This document shows positions 25,846 through 31,705 of a DNA stretch of 64,000 bases, in pieces. The DNA lies in assembly GCA_910584405.1 (NCBI GenBank), contig CAJUAL010000002.1, positions 124,001 through 188,000 of the forward strand, in the 5' to 3' direction. Source of the stretch: an uncultured Vampirovibrio sp. Its GTDB lineage: Bacteria > Cyanobacteriota > Vampirovibrionia > Gastranaerophilales > Gastranaerophilaceae. Made by a program: the position numbers and the translations under genes. Position 1 is the first letter of the stretch. The number at the start of each line of letters is the position of its first letter. Below the pieces are notes generated by a model. The model worked only from the letters and a program-made list of their open reading frames with translations, was not told where the DNA came from and did no database searches.

Positions 25846-27168
25846 ATGTTAGATTTTATTCACACGCATGGCATGCTTATTTCAGGTGCAATTCTTTTAA
25901 TTGCATACGTTTTTATTGCCAGCGAAAAAATTCAAAAATCTGTAGTCGCACTTGTCGGCGCATCGTTGACAATGTTACTCGGATTGATTCCGTTATCTTT
26001 ACACTTGGAAGATAACGTAAAAGGTGTTTTTGAATACGTCGATTTTGAAGTGATTTTTTTACTTATCGGTATGATGATTATCGTTAATATCGCAAGCCGA
26101 AGTGGTGTATTCAAATGGATGGCGCTTAATTTATTGAAAGCAACAAAAGGGCACCCGAAAACTGTTTTGTTTGCTCTTGCTGCATTTACGGCAATAGCTT
26201 CAGCATTTTTGGATAACGTTACAACAGTTGTTCTTATGATGCCTATTACTTTTGTTATTGCAAAAGAATTTGAAACAGATCCTGTACCGTTTTTAATTAC
26301 AGAAGTTCTTGCTTCAAATATTGGTGGTACAGCAACTTTAATCGGTGATCCGCCGAATATCATTATTGGTACCCGTGCAGGTTTAAGTTTTATGGACTTT
26401 GTTAAAGAATTAACTCCGATTATTTTTGTAATTTTCCTTATTGCAGTTGGAACTTTGGTATTCTTATTTAGAAAAGGACTTAAAGCCACTCCTGAAAAAA
26501 TGGAACATATTGCAAATTTGGATAATTCTAAAACAATTACTGACAAAAACTTAATGATTCGTTCGGTAATTACTCTTGCTCTTGTAATATTAGGATTCGT
26601 AACTCATGATATTACACATATTTCAGCATTTGTATTTGCTGTTGCAGGTGCTTCGTTCTTATTATTGTTCGAAAAACCTAAAGAAATTTACCGTGATGTT
26701 GAATGGTTAACAATCTTCTTCTTTATCGGTTTATTTATCATTATTGGCGGATTTGAAGCTAACGGCGGTATTAAGTTCCTTGCCGATCAATTGATTACAT
26801 TGACTCACGGAAGTCTTGAAGCTGCAACTATGATTATCCTTTGGGCTTCAGGTATTTTATCAGGTATTATCGATAATATTCCGTATACAGCTACAATGGC
26901 ACCGTTGATTTCAGAACTTATAAACCCTGCTAATCCTAACGCTATTACCGGTCACACACATGCTCTATGGTGGGCACTATCACTGGGTGCATGTTTAGGC
27001 GGTAACCTTACAATAATCGGTGCAGCAGCTAACGTTTTGGTAAGTGAAACGGCGGCTTCTAAAGGTTATAAAATTTCGTTCTTAAGATTTATGAAATACG
27101 GCGCATTAGTTACGTTTATTTCATTAACGTTAAGTTCAGTTTATTTGTATTTTAAATATTTACATTAA
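25846..27168 (+). CDS. NhaD/ArsB-type ion transporter
   Basis: A multi-span inner-membrane transporter of the ArsB/NhaD (IT) superfamily, probably a sodium/proton antiporter. About 11-12 hydrophobic segments cover the 440 residues. The two diagnostic re-entrant motifs are present: LDNVTTVVLMMPITF (about 121-135) with NIGGTATLIGDPPNIIIG, and in the second half DNIPYTATMAPLI with GACLGGNLTIIGAAANVL. These inverted-repeat signatures are typical of NhaD. The ATG at 25846, preceded by AAAGGGAGAAA, is preferred over a TTG at 25822. Monocistronic, ending in an 11-bp hairpin. Substrate is inferred from family only. Confidence 0.9.
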   Translation: MLDFIHTHGMLISGAILLIAYVFIASEKIQKSVVALVGASLTMLLGLIPLSLHLEDNVKGVFEYVDFEVIFLLIGMMIIVNIASRSGVFKWMALNLLKATKGHPKTVLFALAAFTAIASAFLDNVTTVVLMMPITFVIAKEFETDPVPFLITEVLASNIGGTATLIGDPPNIIIGTRAGLSFMDFVKELTPIIFVIFLIAVGTLVFLFRKGLKATPEKMEHIANLDNSKTITDKNLMIRSVITLALVILGFVTHDITHISAFVFAVAGASFLLLFEKPKEIYRDVEWLTIFFFIGLFIIIGGFEANGGIKFLADQLITLTHGSLEAATMIILWASGILSGIIDNIPYTATMAPLISELINPANPNAITGHTHALWWALSLGACLGGNLTIIGAAANVLVSETAASKGYKISFLRFMKYGALVTFISLTLSSVYLYFKYLH

Positions 27169-27175
27169 TTATTTA

Positions 27176-27201
27176 GCGACCCGCTTAAATAAGCGGGTCG
27201 C
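27176..27201. terminator. Perfect hairpin after the NhaD-like gene
   Basis: GCGACCCGCTT (27176-27186) / AAGCGGGTCGC (27191-27201), loop AAAT, 11-bp stem. It lacks a T-run on the plus strand, so termination may need Rho or be partial; read-through toward the small ORF at 27225 is possible. Confidence 0.6.
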
Positions 27202-27224
27202 GTCTATTATAAAGGAGAAAAGTT

Positions 27225-27320
27225 ATGAAAAAGCAGACTATGGGGGTAAAAGAATTAAGTAATACTCCTAAAACTCAACAAGGGCTTAAATTTTCGGGGG
27301 GGGTAACTTTTATGGCTTAG
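27225..27320 (+). CDS. Short ORF (31 aa), likely out-of-frame head of the next prepilin gene
   Basis: The ATG at 27225 has a strong ribosome site (AAAGGAGAAA), better than any start for the downstream prepilin. It encodes MKKQTMGVKELSNTPKTQQG and then enters a run of eight G and stops at 27320. One extra G would join this frame to the prepilin frame, which is open from 27290 to 28141 without a stop. It is therefore more likely a frameshifted head than an independent peptide. A sequencing or assembly error in the G-run is an alternative. Confidence 0.55.
   Translation: MKKQTMGVKELSNTPKTQQGLKFSGGVTFMA
27296..27303 (+). repeat. G8 homopolymer tract, candidate phase-variation switch
   Basis: Eight consecutive G in a strongly AT-rich genome, between codon 24 of the 27225 ORF and the prepilin frame. 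Nine (or six) G would restore one continuous 306-codon reading frame starting at the good ribosome site. Confidence 0.7.
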
Positions 27321-27343
27321 CGTGGAGTGCATTTACAAGTTCT

Positions 27344-27439
27344 GTCATGCTGAACTTGATTCAGCATCTATCAATGTTAATAAAAACCCTAACGGGACAA
27401 ACTAACACTGATAGATTCCGTGTCGGGGCACGGAATGAC
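27344..27439 (+). repeat. Dispersed palindromic repeat (family 1) inside prepilin leader
   Basis: 96 bp: left unit GTCATGCTGAACTTGATTC..., right unit GATAGATTCCGTGTCGGGG...GGAATGAC. The whole element is open in the prepilin frame and would be translated as a leader rich in polar residues (SVMLNLIQHLS...RFRVGARND). Same length and tips as the copy at 25680. Confidence 0.85.
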
Positions 27440-28141
27440 TATAAAAAGGCATTTACCCTTGCGGAAGTTTTAATAACTCTCGGCGTAATCGGAATAGTCG
27501 CCGCAATAACAATACCCCTGATAATAAATACATATCGACGAATAGCCTACCCTATGCAGTTAAAGGCTGTATATAGCAAACTTTTGGTGGCTCAGAAAAC
27601 ATTAAATGATGAATACGGAACTCCTGAACAGTGGCAATATAGAAGCCCTGATTCTGATTATAAGTATATTGAAGCAATTTTTAAGCGCTATGCAACAGAG
27701 CTTTCTGCAATATCTGTATATCCCCCGGGAAGTTATAATTATGAAAAAACGGGTGTATCTTCGAGTGTAAAGATGTTAAACGGACAAATTGCAAAAGCTG
27801 TTCCTGGTTGGGCAATATCTCATTATATATATGAAGCTTGGTTTAATTATCGTATGCAGTTAAAAAGTGGAGCTACAATAGCAATGTTTTTTACAAATGG
27901 TACAAATGCTTTTGTTTTGTGGCCTTTAAATAACAAAAAGATGTATGCAGCTTTTTTGATAGATATAAACGGTTCATCACCTCCAAATATAATTGGGCGT
28001 GATATATTTGCGTTTGGATTAAAAGGCGGTAACAATTCAATTGTTCCATATATGGATGATACTGCTGATTGTAATAAACAGGGAGCAGGTTTATCTTGTT
28101 CGAGAAAAATTATACAAGACGGGTGGAAAATGAATTACTAA
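27347..28141 (+). CDS. Prepilin-like protein with repeat-derived leader, possibly phase-variable
   Basis: From residue 36 the protein is a normal pseudopilin: A/FTLAEVLITLGVIGIVAAIT, then AKLLVAQKTLNDEYGTP, DINGSSPPNIIGRDIFAFG and the cysteine pair CNKQGAGLSC near the C-terminus. Its last ~190 residues are a close paralogue of the protein at 2-571. The first 31 residues are the translation of a dispersed repeat, and neither ATG at 27347 nor 27374 has a ribosome site. The likely real start is 27225, in another frame across a G8 tract. The gene is therefore either switched off in this sequence, mis-assembled by one G, or started weakly. A 5-nt gap separates it from the convergent XRE gene. Confidence 0.75.
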   Translation: MLNLIQHLSMLIKTLTGQTNTDRFRVGARNDYKKAFTLAEVLITLGVIGIVAAITIPLIINTYRRIAYPMQLKAVYSKLLVAQKTLNDEYGTPEQWQYRSPDSDYKYIEAIFKRYATELSAISVYPPGSYNYEKTGVSSSVKMLNGQIAKAVPGWAISHYIYEAWFNYRMQLKSGATIAMFFTNGTNAFVLWPLNNKKMYAAFLIDINGSSPPNIIGRDIFAFGLKGGNNSIVPYMDDTADCNKQGAGLSCSRKIIQDGWKMNY

Positions 28142-28146
28142 AATTT

Positions 28147-28362
28147 TTATATTTCTAATAAATCATTAATATCTACATTGAGAAAATCAGACAATTCTAA
28201 TATTTTTCCAACAGATAAATTAAGAATACCTGATTCTATTTTTGCAACATAACTCCAGGATACACCCATAAGTTCTGAAAAAGTTTCTTGTGTGTATCCT
28301 TTTTGCATACGCGCTTTTTGAATATTTTTACCAATCTGTTTTAATACATATTTTTTATCCAT
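28147..28362 (-). CDS. Small XRE/Cro-type HTH regulator of module C
   Basis: A 71-residue single-domain HTH protein: IGKNIQKARMQKGYTQETFS, then LMGVSWSYVAKIESGILNLS (recognition helix in VSWSYVAK) and an ending DFLNVDINDLLEI. It is divergent from the prepilin gene at 28444, with a 20-bp perfect palindrome covering that gene's -10 box, so it most likely represses the prepilin. It is convergent with the repeat-leader prepilin gene. No domain beyond the HTH is present. Confidence 0.9.
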   Translation of the reverse strand: MDKKYVLKQIGKNIQKARMQKGYTQETFSELMGVSWSYVAKIESGILNLSVGKILELSDFLNVDINDLLEI

Positions 28363-28396
28363 ATTGTTATTATCTGATTATTGATATATTTTTGTA

Positions 28397-28424
28397 TTGA
28401 CATATAATGGTATTCAATTATAAT
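28397..28424 (+). promoter_or_regulatory. Prepilin promoter of module C
   Basis: TTGACA (28397-28402), 16-bp spacer, TATAAT (28419-28424). Predicted start near 28430, about 14 nt before the ATG at 28444. Near-consensus. Confidence 0.85.
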
Positions 28425-28430
28425 TGAATA
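28411..28430. promoter_or_regulatory. 20-bp perfect palindrome over the -10 box, candidate operator of module C
   Basis: TATTCAATTA/TAATTGAATA. The dyad centre (28420/28421) falls inside the TATAAT of the prepilin promoter, so a bound dimer would block RNA polymerase. This is the clearest sign in the window that an XRE partner represses its prepilin gene. Confidence 0.8.
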
Positions 28431-28443
28431 ATAAGAGGTGCTT

Positions 28444-29154
28444 ATGAAAAAGATTTTTGGTTTTACATTGGCTGAAACATTAATAACCCTTGGGATTATC
28501 GGGGTTGTTGCGGCTATTACAATACCTGTATTGATGCAGAATTACCAGAAAAAAGTATTAATCGCAAAGGCAAAACAGGGGCATTCAATATTAGAAAACT
28601 CTATCAGACGTTATATGGCAGATAACGGGTGTGATGATATGCTGTGTTTGTTTGATGTAACAAAATCCACGGAAGAAATTGTAAGAGAATTTTCATCGGT
28701 TGTAAAATCTTCTCATATTTGTACTAAATTCGAAAAGAAGTTTTGTTCGGGCTATGCCTTAAAAAATAATAATCCTAAAGGAGCTTATAAAGTTGATGGT
28801 AAATATGCTGCGGGTGATTCTTTCGGTTATTTGTGGCGAATTTATTTGCCAAACGGTATTTCTTATGTAATTAGAATGAGCGAAGGTTCTTGTGTTGTTA
28901 AAGGTGAGTCGATAGTAAGGGATGAAAACGGTTATGATACAGGAAAGCGTAATCCTTGGACACTTGATAGATGTGCACTTGTTTATATGGATACAAATGG
29001 AATACAGGGACCTAATCAGTTTGGGGCTGATGTTTTTCGATACGATGTAAGATCTGATGGGAAAATTTATCCTTCTGGAAATTATATAAAAAATATAATA
29101 AATAAAAATTATATTGATTATAAACCGTATAATTTAGGAGCAGAGGCAAAATAA
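28444..29154 (+). CDS. Prepilin-like protein of module C
   Basis: A 236-residue pseudopilin-like protein with the leader MKKIFG and a standard G/F cleavage site before FTLAETLITLGIIGVVAAIT. The ATG at 28444 is preferred over a GTG at 28438 because AAGAGG lies just upstream of it. The globular part has several cysteines (about residues 45, 50, 81, 87, 140, 163) and the shared D-T-N-G-x-x-GPNQFGADVFRYD block, but lacks the C-terminal CxxxG[AS]GxxC loop of the other paralogues and ends in a Lys/Asn/Tyr-rich tail. It is expressed from a near-consensus promoter overlapped by a palindrome. Confidence 0.9.
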   Translation: MKKIFGFTLAETLITLGIIGVVAAITIPVLMQNYQKKVLIAKAKQGHSILENSIRRYMADNGCDDMLCLFDVTKSTEEIVREFSSVVKSSHICTKFEKKFCSGYALKNNNPKGAYKVDGKYAAGDSFGYLWRIYLPNGISYVIRMSEGSCVVKGESIVRDENGYDTGKRNPWTLDRCALVYMDTNGIQGPNQFGADVFRYDVRSDGKIYPSGNYIKNIINKNYIDYKPYNLGAEAK

Positions 29155-29159
29155 ATAGA

Positions 29160-29188
29160 ACAGCGGGACGGCTTTGCCGTCCCGCTGT
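29160..29188. terminator. GC-rich hairpin between convergent prepilin and SLH genes
   Basis: CAGCGGGACGGC (29161-29172) / GCCGTCCCGCTG (29176-29187), TTT loop, extended by A29160-T29188. No long T-run on plus; minus strand continues TCTATTTATTTT. It probably works for both genes with reduced efficiency. Confidence 0.7.
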
Positions 29189-29228
29189 CTATGATGATGA
29201 CAGTCAACTACAATCTTTTTAGGTGTAA

Positions 29229-31238
29229 TTATTCATTACATCCAAAAGCGATAGTAAGGTGTTCTCTTGGATTTACAGCAGATATTTTGTATCCGCGAGG
29301 ATCAACAAGGTAAGCAAATTCATCACCGGTAGTTTGGAACAAGCCCATTGTACCTGATAAAGCTGTTCTTGTGATATCAACAGGGGCTTTAACAGTTTCG
29401 AATAAGCCGTCGCCCAAGTTTCTTGCAGCAGCTCCGAATTGACCTTGGAATGCGTGTCCTAACATGTAACCTGCATCATTTGATACGTTTTCAACAGCGT
29501 TACCTAAGTTAGTGACAATACCGCCGGCTGTTCTGCCAACAACACCGACTAATGAACCAGCCCAAGTGAATGGCATTTCGACAAGTCTTGCTACAGGGTT
29601 AACGTTTTTAGATTTGTTAATTTGTGCCTGTAAGATTTGTTTAGGCAGTTTGGTTTTGCAATCTCCGTTTTTGATTTCTGTAAAGGCAAGTTTTAAAGCA
29701 CCTTTTTCGCATCCTGATGGTCTGATAACTTCAACAACCTGACCTGTTACGGTTGAACCGCAAGGATAAGTTACGCCGTTGATTGTTACATCTTCAAGAG
29801 TGTTTGCTCTGAAATATTGTCCTACGTGTGAAGATTTAGCTGTAAGTTGGTCTATCATTGATAATTGCAATGTAGGAATTTTAACTATTTCTTCGTGTTC
29901 AATCAAAGCGTTTTTCTCGATTGGACAAGCAGGGCAGATATTGTTTGCAGTTTTAGGGTTAGTATCGTAACCTAAAGCTACACGTACTGTTTGCATCATA
30001 GAAGCAACATCGGCACGAGATGCGTCTTTGTTAGGTAAAATCATATTTGGTGTAGGTGAATCTTTTAAAGCACCGTTTTCCAAAGATTTTGCAACAGGGA
30101 TTCTTGCCCAGTCAGGAATCTTGTTACCGTCTGCGTAACGGCTTAAGATTTCATCGGCTTTACATTTATCGATGTCGCAAGTCATGCCTTTCGCAATTGA
30201 AGTTAAAGCTTCAACACGAGTTACAGGCGCATTTGGTCTGAACTTGTGGTTAGGATAGCCTTTTAATAAATCTTCATCTACAGCTTTTGCAATAGCAGGG
30301 TTAGCCCAGTTGTTTCTAGGAACGTCTGTGAACATTGTATCTCTAGGCATATCACCGCAATTTAGGTTGAAACCTTTAACAAGCATAGTTGCAAATTCTG
30401 CGCGGGAAATATTTCTGTTTGGTTTGAATAAACCGTCAGGATAACCTACAACAACATCGTTTACCGCAAGTTTATCGATGTCGCATGCTGCCCAGTGGCT
30501 GTTTGGGACGTCGGGAAACATACAACCGCCGAATGGAGCAGCTGCACCTGTGATATTTTGAATTTGTTGCGGGATTTCATAAGGAATTAATGATTTTTTG
30601 ACCGCATTAATAGAATTTGATGTTTGAATGTCTATGGGGCAAGAAGCTCCGTTTGCACGACATTCATTTCTATCGATTAAAATTCCGTTATATTTATTCG
30701 GACATTCGTTCAAGCATGGCATTTGAGTAGCTGCACCTGTCATTTGACCGTCAGTTGCTACTGTCGTACCGCTGATAGATGATGACATTCTGCTTGCAGG
30801 ACATCCTTTCATTGCTGTTTCTGTTGAAAAAATTGAGTTTGCAGGTTCACCTACATAGTTGTTAGAACCGTAAAGTGCTTGAGGATAACCGTAAACTTGT
30901 TTCATTTCAGATTTGTCAGGTTTTCCTGTTTGAGGGCAAAGAGCAGTTGACGGTACTGCAGGTTTGTCGCAGCTGATGTCATCTTTACATCCGCATTCTT
31001 CTTTTACGACAGGACATGGGTCTTTCTTTTTGCATCCGCAATCTTTTTTAACCTTTTTGCACTTGTTGCAAGTTTGTGGCTGTGGTGTTGCTACAGGACA
31101 AGCAGGACCTGTTACCACAGGCAGAGCTTCTGCCGGTGCTTGCGTATTGCACGGGCAAGCTGCCATTACTGAATTCAAGGAACACGTTGCTATTCCAACG
31201 GCAATCGCAGCTGCCACAGTTAGTTTTTTAATTGACAT
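29229..31238 (-). CDS. SLH-domain, Cys-rich exported envelope protein
   Basis: A 669-residue secreted or outer-envelope protein. A signal peptide covers residues 1-27 (ending SVMA). Residues 28-95 are extremely cysteine-rich, with CNKCKKVKKDCGCKKKDPC and KEECGCKDD. Three SLH modules follow at about 240-420: FPDVPNSHWAACDIDKLAVN with GYPDGLFKPNRNISRAEFAT, FTDVPRNNWANPAIAKAVDE with GYPNHKFRPNAPVTRVEALT, and a third, diverged one. The C-terminal third has a beta-rich part and a Gly-rich hydrophobic helix region (WAGSLVGVVGRTAGGIV) and ends in GC-N-E. SLH domains bind cell-wall polymers or pyruvylated glycans; in cyanobacterial-type envelopes they anchor outer-membrane proteins. A strong ribosome site, GGAGG, is present. 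Confidence 0.85.
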   Translation of the reverse strand: MSIKKLTVAAAIAVGIATCSLNSVMAACPCNTQAPAEALPVVTGPACPVATPQPQTCNKCKKVKKDCGCKKKDPCPVVKEECGCKDDISCDKPAVPSTALCPQTGKPDKSEMKQVYGYPQALYGSNNYVGEPANSIFSTETAMKGCPASRMSSSISGTTVATDGQMTGAATQMPCLNECPNKYNGILIDRNECRANGASCPIDIQTSNSINAVKKSLIPYEIPQQIQNITGAAAPFGGCMFPDVPNSHWAACDIDKLAVNDVVVGYPDGLFKPNRNISRAEFATMLVKGFNLNCGDMPRDTMFTDVPRNNWANPAIAKAVDEDLLKGYPNHKFRPNAPVTRVEALTSIAKGMTCDIDKCKADEILSRYADGNKIPDWARIPVAKSLENGALKDSPTPNMILPNKDASRADVASMMQTVRVALGYDTNPKTANNICPACPIEKNALIEHEEIVKIPTLQLSMIDQLTAKSSHVGQYFRANTLEDVTINGVTYPCGSTVTGQVVEVIRPSGCEKGALKLAFTEIKNGDCKTKLPKQILQAQINKSKNVNPVARLVEMPFTWAGSLVGVVGRTAGGIVTNLGNAVENVSNDAGYMLGHAFQGQFGAAARNLGDGLFETVKAPVDITRTALSGTMGLFQTTGDEFAYLVDPRGYKISAVNPREHLTIAFGCNE

Positions 31239-31262
31239 TTTTACCTCCTTGTTTAGTGTGAG

Positions 31263-31283
31263 TTTTGTTTAAAATAAACAAAA
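31263..31283. promoter_or_regulatory. AT-rich inverted repeat in the SLH gene leader
   Basis: TTTTGTTTA / TAAACAAAA, 9-bp arms with AAA loop, 25-45 nt upstream of the SLH start codon on the minus strand. It could be a leader hairpin or binding site. The rest of 31239-31484 is AT-rich DNA holding the two divergent promoters; none is clear. Confidence 0.35.
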
Positions 31284-31484
31284 GTTTTATTTAAAAAACA
31301 AACTTATACCAGATTATGTACTTTTTGTGTCGTTTAAAACATTAGCAAAACTACTTATTCAACAGGGTAATATTTGTATTGCTAACTTTGTAACAATTTG
31401 TTTATATTAAGCAAATTTTTTCTAAAAAATGTTTTAATATATATGTGTGAAGTTTTAAATTGCCTGCGTGTGTAAGGAGTCGGT

Positions 31485-31634
31485 ATGTATAGTAAAGAAT
31501 TTATGAAGTTTTTATATTCTTATCAAAAAGATGAGTTTAAGCCGAAAGAGCCTGAATATAAAGAAATTAAGTTTCATACTCCAAAGGGCGGCAGATTAGC
31601 TGAAGCTTATGTTACCGAGCAAGTTAATAAGTAA
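31485..31634 (+). CDS. Small basic/acidic hypothetical protein (49 aa)
   Basis: A 49-codon ORF with a strong ribosome site (AAGGAG, 5 nt before ATG) and clean stop at 31634. It encodes MYSKEFMKFLYSYQKDEFKP and then KEPEYKEIKFHTPKGGRLAE-type sequence. There is no signal peptide or membrane segment. It lies 71 nt upstream of the PgpH-type gene, in the same direction. No family recognised; the good ribosome site and codon usage like its neighbours make it a likely real gene. Confidence 0.65.
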   Translation: MYSKEFMKFLYSYQKDEFKPKEPEYKEIKFHTPKGGRLAEAYVTEQVNK

Positions 31635-31705
31635 GCTTGTATTTTTCCTTTTTAAGTTATAAAATTGATTTATACTAAAAAAGTAAAAATAGGATTATTT
31701 TGTAT

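Noticed and set aside
25932-26546. 204-codon antisense frame inside the NhaD-like gene
   Set aside because: It is a mirror of the transporter codons, has no ribosome site, and the plus strand shows clear family motifs.
30964-31272. 102-codon antisense frame over the SLH gene start
   Set aside because: It is a shadow of the Cys-rich region, no ribosome site; the minus-strand gene has a signal peptide and GGAGG site.
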